The notes beneath the pieces were generated by a model, which made no database searches, was not told the origin of the DNA, and saw only the letters and a program-made list of their open reading frames with translations. Below are positions 1 through 5,253 of a DNA stretch of 8,168 nt, in pieces. Source of the DNA: an uncultured Clostridia bacterium (GTDB lineage Bacteria > Bacillota_A > Clostridia > Oscillospirales > Ruminococcaceae); NCBI GenBank assembly GCA_947169455.1, contig CAMVPV010000045.1:1-8168 (forward strand). Reading direction: 5' to 3'. Position 1 is the stretch's first letter; each line of letters opens with the position of its first letter. A program made the position numbers and the translations under genes.

Positions 1-93
1 TTCGGCTTTCGTATTTATTTCACGTATATATTATAAAATAGCGTAAAAATATGTGCTTTATGTGAAAAAATGATGAAACCGGAGAAAAATTCC
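1..93. other. AT-rich upstream flank, no gene seen
   Basis: AT-rich leader before the first gene. A TATAAA-like stretch near 32-37 could be part of another promoter, but no matching -35 box could be placed in the little sequence available to its left. A reading frame open from 70 reaches the first gene, but its first 31 codons overlap a promoter and include a TTA leucine codon, so I treat them as non-coding. Confidence 0.5.
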
Positions 94-122
94 TTGTTAT
101 CCGCGGTTATGTGTGATATAAT
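94..122 (+). promoter_or_regulatory. Sigma-A promoter with extended -10
   Basis: TTGTTA at 94-99, a 17-bp spacer, then TATAAT at 117-122. The -10 is preceded by TG one base upstream (114-115), making a textbook extended -10. Transcription should begin near 129, about 34 nt before the start codon at 163. Because the promoter lies inside the upstream extension of the reading frame, it also rules out the ATG at 70 as the main start. Confidence 0.8.
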
Positions 123-162
123 GGTAAAAGGCGGGTATTGCGCCGGAACGGAGAGCATTGAT

Positions 163-1194
163 ATGGCTGATTATATAGGTTCAAAATGTATAGTATGCGG
201 CGAGCACTTCAAAAAGGGCGACGATATAGTAGTATGCCCCGACTGCGGCACGCCCTATCACCGCGATTGCTACAACAAGGCGGGCGCCTGCACGAATACC
301 GCGCTCCACGAGAGCGGCGCATCGTGGCAGCCTGAGCCGGAGCAGCAGATCGCCGCCATAAAGATATGCCCCTCCTGCCGCACGCTGAATACCGCCTCTG
401 CCGAAAAATGCTGCCAATGCGGCGCTCCGCTCGGCATGAACCCGATAGGCGTATATGCAAAGGTCATAAGTGAGGATAAGATAGAATCCGCACCGCTGCG
501 CGGAAATACGCCGCAGGAACACAATATATACAACAGCACGCCCGACGACCTCTCCGACCGCTATTTTCCGGGCGGAAAGGCTTTCATGGTGAACTACTCC
601 GATCCGCTGTGCGGCTTCAACCCCGGCGAGGAGTACGAAAATGACGTCAAGCTCGCGGAGCTGGGCGCTTTTGTGGATTCAAACACGCACTACTTCCTGC
701 CGAGGTTCAAGATAATGAAGGAAACGAACCGCAGGATATCATGGAACCTGCTCGCGATGTTCTTCCCCGACCTTTTCTTTGCGAACCGCAAGATGCCTCT
801 CATGGCATTGATCTGCGTGCTCACAAAGGTCACCACCTCGCTGCCGAACATAATGAACAACCTATACAATTCCAAGGTGACCGGCGGCATCGTCGGAGAA
901 CTGCTTTCACATTTTGATATACCCGGCGGAGCCTTCCAGACGCTCGTTGTGTTCACATATATTATAAATATGGCGTTCGTGATAGGCATGGCGTTCTACG
1001 CGAACAGCATCTACTACCGCCACTGCCTCAACAATATACCGCGGATAAAAGCCTCCGCACAGCCGAACGCGACCCTCGCCGAGCTCCACAAAAAGGGCGG
1101 AACATCGGGCTTGTGGCTTGCTCTGTTCATCTTGATCGAGGTCGCTGTATATATGGTATATTATATATCTCTCTACACCAGCATGATGACCTGA
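163..1194 (+). CDS. Zinc-ribbon/RING-like DUF2628-type membrane protein
   Basis: This 343-residue membrane protein has a cytosolic zinc-binding N-terminus. The first module has C9-x2-C12, C25-x2-C28, H33, C36 and C43, resembling prokaryotic RING-finger family 4. The second is a zinc ribbon with C69-x2-C72, then C83-x2-C86. After a polar linker comes a segment at about 193-211 (SWNLLAMFFPDLFFANRKM), which matches the aromatic W-N...FF...RKM pattern of DUF2628 proteins. Predicted membrane segments lie at about 211-228, 258-279 and 317-339. The start at 163 is chosen because GGAG at 150-153 is well placed and the promoter lies just upstream; the longer frame from 70 would translate that promoter. 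It is monocistronic, with its own promoter and a weak hairpin after it. The family has no established biochemical role; protein or peptide sensing at the membrane is conceivable but not shown. The domain call is by motif only. Confidence 0.85.
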   Translation: MADYIGSKCIVCGEHFKKGDDIVVCPDCGTPYHRDCYNKAGACTNTALHESGASWQPEPEQQIAAIKICPSCRTLNTASAEKCCQCGAPLGMNPIGVYAKVISEDKIESAPLRGNTPQEHNIYNSTPDDLSDRYFPGGKAFMVNYSDPLCGFNPGEEYENDVKLAELGAFVDSNTHYFLPRFKIMKETNRRISWNLLAMFFPDLFFANRKMPLMALICVLTKVTTSLPNIMNNLYNSKVTGGIVGELLSHFDIPGGAFQTLVVFTYIINMAFVIGMAFYANSIYYRHCLNNIPRIKASAQPNATLAELHKKGGTSGLWLALFILIEVAVYMVYYISLYTSMMT

Positions 1195-1202
1195 ACGCTC
1201 CC

Positions 1203-1231
1203 GCAACCTTCGGTTGCATTGTGAACTTTTT
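1203..1231 (+). terminator. Weak hairpin terminator candidate
   Basis: GCAACC (1203-1208) pairs with GGTTGC (1212-1217) across a TTC loop, giving a 6-bp stem 8 nt after the stop codon of the first gene. The T-run (1227-1231) is short and separated from the stem by 9 bases, so termination is probably partial. Confidence 0.4.
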
Positions 1232-1261
1232 GTTAATTATGCAAATGTAAACTCGGGTAGC

Positions 1262-1290
1262 TTGTCATCGGGTCTGTGCCGTGATATAAT
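1262..1290 (+). promoter_or_regulatory. Sigma-A promoter with extended -10
   Basis: TTGTCA at 1262-1267, a 17-bp spacer and TATAAT at 1285-1290, with the extended -10 TG at 1282-1283. Transcription would start near 1297, about 53 nt before the regulator gene at 1350. The architecture, including the TGATATAAT block, closely matches the promoter at 94-122. Confidence 0.85.
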
Positions 1291-1337
1291 ACAGACATGA
1301 GGAATATTTATGAACAAACAAGCCTGATGATATGAAC

Positions 1338-1343
1338 GGAGAG
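1338..1343 (+). promoter_or_regulatory. Ribosome binding site deciding the start at 1350
   Basis: GGAGAG lies 6 nt before the ATG at 1350, correct spacing for that codon. The alternative in-frame ATG at 1332 lies upstream of this site and has no comparable ribosome binding site, so 1350 is preferred. Confidence 0.8.
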
Positions 1344-1349
1344 ATATAT

Positions 1350-2561
1350 ATGACATTATCTGAAAAACTTTACAAGCTCCGCAGGAGCAAGGGATATTCA
1401 CAGGAGGAGCTCGCGGAAAAGCTCGGTGTTTCGAGGCAGGCTGTCTCGAAGTGGGAGCGCGGCGATTCCTCTCCCGATACAAATAACCTCATCGCTGTGG
1501 CTTCTCTGTATGAGATACCCGTCGATGAGCTCGCGGGCTGCATACGCGGCGACAAGAGCGTTCCCGCACAGCCCGAAACGACCGCAGCCTCGGGGATCAG
1601 TCTGAATAAAGCCGATTATATAAAGGCGGATATACCGGAGAACAAGTCCTGCGCGGAGAGCACAGGCATAGCGGCGGGCGACTATGTAAGAATGTCCGTT
1701 CCCGATGACGACGGCGAGATATATCCCCAGCATGAGATATACCCGCAGAAGAAGTTCGGACAGCAGGCGCCCGAGATAAAGCAGGCGCCCGAATTCGTAC
1801 CCATGCCCGACCCTCAGCCGATGCCCCGGTTCGCTTCTCAGCCCGAACCCAGACCCATACCCAATGTAGTTGTACAGCCCGAGGCTCAGGTGCCCGCTCC
1901 CGCACCGCAGAACAATTTCAGGAATGACCCCGCTTCAAGGACATACGATATGAGTTTCCAGCGCGGTCTGAACGGCGCGAATGCCAGCGGCACAGCAGGC
2001 GGGGCAGGCGGCGGAAAAAAGTCGATGCAGGATATACTCAGCCCGGCTTCGTACTCGCTCTACAAAAAGCTGATGAGGTTCCCCTACTGGGCATTTGCCA
2101 TACTGATATTCTTTCTGGGCGGCGGCCTGCTCGGTCTGTGGGAATTCTCATGGATGATATTCCTCACGATACCGCTCTACTACACCGCAGTGCAGGCGCT
2201 GTTCCGCAAGAACGCCCTGATATTCTGTTTTCCGGTGCTCATGGTGCTGACACACCTCACCCCGATACTGATCTCCGGCAGGCTCTCTGTTTTCGATGTC
2301 TTTGATCTCAGCGAGAGAATGACCGCAATATGGTCGGTGGTATGCTATCTTATGATACCGCTCTACTATACAGGCATCCTCGCTTTCCGCAAGAAGGATG
2401 TGCGTATATTCTGTTTCCCGGTGCTGGTGGTAATGGCATTCGTATCGCTGGGACTGCTGACAGGCAACTTTCCCGCATTCCTGTGGCTCTTCGGGCTGAT
2501 ACCCTTCTATTACTATTTCTGGAAGAAGATCAACAACAAACTCTTCGGAACGGCACTGTAA
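1350..2561 (+). CDS. XRE-family HTH regulator with repeated membrane domain
   Basis: A 403-residue protein likely to be a membrane-anchored DNA-binding regulator. Residues 1-64 form a Cro/C1-type helix-turn-helix domain; the recognition region SQEELAEKLGVSRQAVSKWE begins at residue 17 and is a near-consensus HTH_3 motif. Residues about 65-235 are a polar, low-complexity linker, rich in Pro and Gln at about 136-189 and in Gly/Ala near 215-225. From about 245 to the end it is hydrophobic, with four to six predicted membrane segments. This part contains an internal repeat: IPLYYT at 2169 and 2355, each followed by FRK and IFCFPVL, and a third shorter IPFYY at 2499. DNA binding should be cytosolic and the sensing role membrane-based; ligand and targets are unknown. 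It is followed after 4 nt by a phosphopantetheinyl transferase gene in the same unit. It could autoregulate its own promoter, but no operator was clear there. Confidence 0.88.
   Translation: MTLSEKLYKLRRSKGYSQEELAEKLGVSRQAVSKWERGDSSPDTNNLIAVASLYEIPVDELAGCIRGDKSVPAQPETTAASGISLNKADYIKADIPENKSCAESTGIAAGDYVRMSVPDDDGEIYPQHEIYPQKKFGQQAPEIKQAPEFVPMPDPQPMPRFASQPEPRPIPNVVVQPEAQVPAPAPQNNFRNDPASRTYDMSFQRGLNGANASGTAGGAGGGKKSMQDILSPASYSLYKKLMRFPYWAFAILIFFLGGGLLGLWEFSWMIFLTIPLYYTAVQALFRKNALIFCFPVLMVLTHLTPILISGRLSVFDVFDLSERMTAIWSVVCYLMIPLYYTGILAFRKKDVRIFCFPVLVVMAFVSLGLLTGNFPAFLWLFGLIPFYYYFWKKINNKLFGTAL
2169..2516 (+). repeat. Internal repeats in membrane domain of the HTH regulator
   Basis: The encoded unit IPLYYT-x(4-5)-FRK-x(3-4)-IFCFPVL starts at 2169 and again at 2355, 62 codons apart. 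A degenerate third start, IPFYY followed by aromatic and Lys residues, lies at 2499, 48 codons after the second. The pattern implies tandem duplication of a two-helix membrane unit; the third copy is cut short by the C-terminus. Confidence 0.7.
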
Positions 2562-2565
2562 CGTT

Positions 2566-3123
2566 ATGATAACTATCCATGCAAAACTTCTCTCCGATGA
2601 TGATAATTCGCACAAGACACTGCATCGGGCAGCCTATGAAATGCTGTCCGATGCGGTTTTTGTGCATTGCGGACGGAAGATCACCGAAAACGATATCCAG
2701 AGAACAGAACGGGGCAAGCCGTACTTCCGCGATATACCGCTGCACTTCGGGATATCCCACTGCAAGGGCTGTGCGTTGTGCGGGATATCCGACACACCAA
2801 TAGGCATCGACTGCGAAGCAGTGCGGAAATTCACCGAACGCACGGCAAAATATGCCTTCACTCCGGAGGAAACAGCTCTCGCGGGCGGTTCCGATGAAAA
2901 GCTCTCCCGCCTGTGGTCACTGAAGGAGAGCTATGTCAAATTCACCGGAACAGGACTTGCCGGACACATGAACGATGCTGTCTTTCTGTCACTCGGAGAG
3001 TATCCGACGGCAGACATCAAGTACGGAAAACCGCTGTATTTCCGTCAGTTCGGCGTTGGCGGAGATATTTTCGTTTCGGTATGCTCGGAGCAGAGCACCG
3101 ACAAAATCACTATTTTACTATGA
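2566..3123 (+). CDS. Sfp-type 4'-phosphopantetheinyl transferase
   Basis: A 185-residue cytosolic enzyme predicted to move the 4'-phosphopantetheine arm of coenzyme A onto a serine of a carrier protein. Family motifs appear in order: GKPYF at 50-54, the FGISH block at 61-65, GIDCE at 80-84 with putative Mg2+ ligands D82 and E84, and WSLKESYVK at 117-125 with E121 as third ligand and K120/K125. Cys83 replaces the more usual aliphatic residue between the acidic pair. At 185 residues it is shorter than Sfp itself (about 224), resembling the compact forms of the superfamily. The start lies 4 nt after the regulator's stop codon and has no clear ribosome binding site, so translation probably depends on coupling to the upstream gene. 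No carrier protein, NRPS or PKS gene is in the window, so its substrate (fatty-acid ACP or a secondary-metabolite carrier) is unknown. Confidence 0.9.
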   Translation: MITIHAKLLSDDDNSHKTLHRAAYEMLSDAVFVHCGRKITENDIQRTERGKPYFRDIPLHFGISHCKGCALCGISDTPIGIDCEAVRKFTERTAKYAFTPEETALAGGSDEKLSRLWSLKESYVKFTGTGLAGHMNDAVFLSLGEYPTADIKYGKPLYFRQFGVGGDIFVSVCSEQSTDKITILL

Positions 3124-3171
3124 CAAATTTGTTCATAAATTATTTATTTTATTGATATTTCTTCAGATATA
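3124..3171. other. AT-rich spacer without clear terminator
   Basis: After the transferase stop codon there are only AT-only dyads (for example ATAAAT/ATTTAT at 3135-3147 followed by TTTATT). There is no GC-rich stem, so no confident Rho-independent terminator is called and read-through into the transporter operon is possible. Confidence 0.4.
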
Positions 3172-3200
3172 TTGACAAAGACCGACAATCATGCTATAAC
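3172..3200 (+). promoter_or_regulatory. Strong promoter P1 of the transporter operon
   Basis: A consensus TTGACA at 3172-3177, a 17-bp spacer, and TATAAC at 3195-3200, with the extended -10 TG at 3192-3193. The predicted start near 3207 would leave a leader of about 213 nt before the ATG at 3420. The start site falls inside the dyad at 3200-3222, suggesting control by a repressor. Confidence 0.82.
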
Positions 3201-3222
3201 TGTATTACTTGATGTAGTACAG
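3200..3222. promoter_or_regulatory. Dyad over the P1 start, candidate operator
   Basis: CTGTATTAC (3200-3208) and GTAGTACAG (3214-3222) form a 9-bp inverted repeat with one mismatch around a 5-base centre. As RNA the mismatch is a G-U pair, so the same sequence could form a 5' hairpin. It begins at the last base of the P1 -10 box and covers the expected start site, the classic place for a repressor. Which protein binds is unknown; operators of the LacI and GntR types have comparable sizes. Confidence 0.55.
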
Positions 3223-3268
3223 TCCATACGACATTTGTAACAAAACGGAAGGCAATTTTTCGGTTAAA

Positions 3269-3294
3269 AATGATTACAGAACGGTACAATCATT
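3269..3294. promoter_or_regulatory. Inverted repeat touching the P2 -35 box
   Basis: AATGATT (3269-3275) and AATCATT (3288-3294) are perfect inverted copies 12 bases apart, and the right arm runs into the P2 -35 hexamer at 3293. A related CAATCAT also occurs in the P1 spacer at 3186-3192. The position suits a protein-binding site, but AT-rich 7-mers can pair by chance. Confidence 0.4.
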
Positions 3295-3321
3295 GAAGCA
3301 GCCGCATTTATGATGTATAAT
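3293..3321 (+). promoter_or_regulatory. Second promoter P2 of the transporter operon
   Basis: TTGAAG at 3293-3298, 17-bp spacing, and a consensus TATAAT at 3316-3321. Transcription would begin near 3328, seven bases before the first GGTTGC repeat. With P1, this gives the transporter operon tandem promoters. Confidence 0.65.
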
Positions 3322-3334
3322 GAAATTGTCATTC

Positions 3335-3395
3335 GGTTGCATCAGATCAGAAAACGGTTGCGTCAGGTTGCAAATGGTTGCGAATGGTTGCGCCC
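3335..3395 (+). repeat. Helically phased GGTTGC repeats in the leader
   Basis: GGTTGC occurs at 3335, 3356, 3366, 3376 and 3386. The last four copies are spaced exactly 10 bp, about one helical turn, and the first is 21 bp before the second, about two turns. The four bases between copies vary (ATCA, GTCA, AAAT, GAAT, GCCC), so the hexamer rather than the whole decamer is kept. All copies lie after P2 and before the ribosome binding site, so they could bind a protein cooperatively on one DNA face, act in the RNA leader, or be a slipped tandem duplication. Confidence 0.75.
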
Positions 3396-3400
3396 GGCGC
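3390..3400. repeat. Short GC-rich dyad before the permease gene
   Basis: GCGCC (3390-3394) and GGCGC (3396-3400) are inverted around one base. It overlaps the last GGTTGC unit and ends 6 nt before the ribosome binding site. As RNA only three of the pairs could close a loop, so it is more likely a DNA-level site, if functional at all. Confidence 0.3.
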
Positions 3401-3419
3401 ACAAAAAAGGATATATATA

Positions 3420-4304
3420 ATGAAACTGTTCAAAAGAAAACACAACAAAAAGAACACGGTGTTCGCAACGCTGTGCGTGGTACCGAGCCTCGCGGGTGTG
3501 ATACTGTTCTTCATCGCACCCTTCTCTGCGGTGATAAACTACGCGCTCCTCGACAACCCCATCACCAAGAACTACGTCGGGCTCGAAAACTTCAAGAAAC
3601 TGCTGCACACCGCTGCATTCATCACCGCCGCAAAGAATACCGCAGTGCTCGCACTGATAACCGTGCCGCCCGCCGTGGTGCTCTCGATGTTCCTCGCCAT
3701 GCTGATGGAATCGGACATCCCCGCGAAAAGCACTCTGAGAAGCATCTTCCTCAGCCCCGTAATGGTGCCCGCAGCTTCGGTCGTACTGATATGGCAGGTA
3801 GTTTTCCATTACAACGGCACGCTGAATTCCGCACTTGCAAAGCTGTTCGATGCAGTGGCGGTCGATTGGCTGAAATCGAAATACTGTCTCTTCGTGATAG
3901 CGATACTCTTCCTCTGGAAGAACCTCGGGTACAATATGATACTGTTCCTGTCGGCGCTCTCGGGTATGCCGAAGGATCTGCTCGAAGTGGCGCAGCTCGA
4001 AGGCGCATCGCCGCTGTACCAGTTCTTCCGCATAAAGCTGAGATACCTCTCCCCTACCGTCATATTCGTGACGATACTTTCCCTTATAAATTCCTTCAAG
4101 CTTTTCCGTGAGGTATATCTGCTCACCGGCGACTATCCCTACGAGGGGATGTACCTCCTTCAGCATTACATGAACAACACGTTCCGCACCCTCGATTACC
4201 AGAAGCTCTCATCGGCAGCGCTGATAATGCTCGTGGTGATGTCGGTGATAATCGGAGCACTGATATACTTTGACAGCAGATTCGGGGGTGACATTGAAGA
4301 ATGA
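3420..4304 (+). CDS. MalF-type sugar ABC transporter permease (CUT1)
   Basis: A 294-residue inner-membrane permease of the binding-protein-dependent transport family (MalF/LacF/UgpA type). It has about six membrane segments: one near 13-35, then a cluster from about 65 onward, and the last near 265-285. The cytoplasmic EAA loop that docks the ATPase begins E189-V-A with G195 and I205 at conserved spacing; the usual LP is L207-R208, so the proline is replaced. The AAAGGA site at 3406-3411 sits 8 nt before the ATG at 3420; the longer frame from 3378 would translate the GGTTGC repeats and is not preferred. The stop overlaps the next gene by ATGA, so the two permeases are translationally coupled and probably form a heterodimer. 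The substrate is likely an oligosaccharide but cannot be read from the sequence. No ATPase or binding-protein gene precedes it; shared MsmX/MsiK-type ATPases are known for such systems. Confidence 0.92.
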   Translation: MKLFKRKHNKKNTVFATLCVVPSLAGVILFFIAPFSAVINYALLDNPITKNYVGLENFKKLLHTAAFITAAKNTAVLALITVPPAVVLSMFLAMLMESDIPAKSTLRSIFLSPVMVPAASVVLIWQVVFHYNGTLNSALAKLFDAVAVDWLKSKYCLFVIAILFLWKNLGYNMILFLSALSGMPKDLLEVAQLEGASPLYQFFRIKLRYLSPTVIFVTILSLINSFKLFREVYLLTGDYPYEGMYLLQHYMNNTFRTLDYQKLSSAALIMLVVMSVIIGALIYFDSRFGGDIEE

Positions 4305-5248
4305 CTTCTCCCGGAACACAGAACATACAGGATATACCAAAAAAGAAAAAGCGGCGCTCCGCAAAAAGGACGCGCCATATGATATGGACGGCGGTACTCA
4401 CCATATTCGCGGTATTCTCGGCGTTCGTATTCATAACGCCGACCGTGCTCACCATGGTCAACTCGCTGATGACCACCACCGAGATCAATGCCAACTACGG
4501 AAAGATATTCAGCAGCGTCACCGGCGGCAGCCAGACATACATATCCGATACGATAAACCTGAAATTCATACCCGACAAGGTATCCTTCGGGCAGTTCAAG
4601 ACGGTGCTGTTCACCAGCCCCGATTACCTTCTCAAATTCTGGAACTCGTTCATACTCACTGTCCCCGTGGTGATATTCCAGACCATCGTTGCGCTGTTCG
4701 CGTCCTACGGATTTGCACGCACCGAGGGAAAGATAAAGGACATCATCTTCCTGATATATGTCTTTCTGATGCTGATGCCCTATCAGGTGACCATGGTGCC
4801 GAACTACCTCGTCGCTGACAAGCTGGGCATACTCGATACCCGCTGGGCGGTGATACTCCCGGGAGTATTCTCTCCGTTCGCGGTGTTCCTGCTCACCAAG
4901 GTGATGAAGCGCGTGCCGTCATCGTTCTATGAGGCGGCAATGCTGGACGGCGCAAACGAACTGAGCATATTTCTCCATGTGTATCTGCCGGTGTGCCGCA
5001 GTGCGGTATATTCGGTAATGATGCTGATTTTCATAGATTACTGGAATATGGTAGAACAACCGCTGATACTTCTCTCGGATACATCGCTGCACCCGCTGTC
5101 GGTATTCCTTTCCAAGATAAACACACAGGAAACCGGCATCGCGTTCGCAGTGGCGGTCATATATATGGTGCCGCCGATGCTGATGTTCCTCTACGGCGAG
5201 GATTATCTCGTTGAAGGGATAAGCTATTCGGGAGGAATCAAAGGATAA
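4301..5248 (+). CDS. MalG-type sugar ABC transporter permease (CUT1)
   Basis: A 315-residue permease, partner of the upstream MalF-type subunit. A basic N-terminus (KKKKRRSAKRTR, about 14-25) precedes the first membrane segment (about 28-52). Five more segments follow, giving the usual six. The EAA loop is canonical: E211-A-A, G217, then L229-P230, the site that contacts the coupling helix of the ATPase. The extracytoplasmic stretch between the first two segments (about 55-105) looks longer than in typical MalG proteins, including a Gly/Ser/Thr-rich part near 70-80. The start overlaps the upstream stop as ATGA, with a GGGGGTG ribosome binding site at 4284-4290. The next gene begins 5 nt after the stop. 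The C-terminus, GEDYLVEGISYSGGIKG, is typical of the family, supporting an intact protein. Confidence 0.93.
   Translation: MTSPGTQNIQDIPKKKKRRSAKRTRHMIWTAVLTIFAVFSAFVFITPTVLTMVNSLMTTTEINANYGKIFSSVTGGSQTYISDTINLKFIPDKVSFGQFKTVLFTSPDYLLKFWNSFILTVPVVIFQTIVALFASYGFARTEGKIKDIIFLIYVFLMLMPYQVTMVPNYLVADKLGILDTRWAVILPGVFSPFAVFLLTKVMKRVPSSFYEAAMLDGANELSIFLHVYLPVCRSAVYSVMMLIFIDYWNMVEQPLILLSDTSLHPLSVFLSKINTQETGIAFAVAVIYMVPPMLMFLYGEDYLVEGISYSGGIKG
5241..5245 (+). promoter_or_regulatory. Ribosome binding site within the malG-like 3' end
   Basis: AAGGA lies directly before the stop codon of the MalG-type gene and 8 nt before the ATG at 5254, with a second GGGAGG at 5230-5235. This ties the MacB-like gene to translation of the permeases and supports one operon. 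Confidence 0.6.
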
Positions 5249-5253
5249 CCCTC

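Noticed and set aside
70..162. Upstream extension of the first gene from the ATG at 70
   Set aside because: It contains an extended -10 promoter (94-122), and the ATG at 163 has a well-spaced GGAG site; the zinc module starts right after 163.
1297..1335. 12-codon reading frame in the leader of the XRE regulator
   Set aside because: It would start at the predicted transcription start without a ribosome site and shows no leader-peptide signature.
3335..3395. CRISPR array interpretation of the GGTTGC copies
   Set aside because: Repeats of 6 bases with 4-base gaps are far too short for CRISPR repeats and spacers.
3378..3419. Upstream extension of the MalF-type gene from the ATG at 3378
   Set aside because: The extra 14 residues would be encoded by the GGTTGC array; AAAGGA is correctly spaced for the ATG at 3420, and the MKLFKRKH start fits the family.
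3207..3419. Riboswitch or T-box in the long transporter leader
   Set aside because: No T-box sequence, specifier stem or recognised riboswitch core was found; only the dyads and repeats reported.
3320..4111. 263-codon open frame on the + strand overlapping the MalF-type gene
   Set aside because: It is Arg/His-rich without domain signature and lies out of frame over a clear permease gene; a shadow frame.
3363..4166. 267-codon open frame on the - strand
   Set aside because: Antisense to the MalF-type gene, rich in His/Arg/Glu with no membrane or domain pattern; a shadow.
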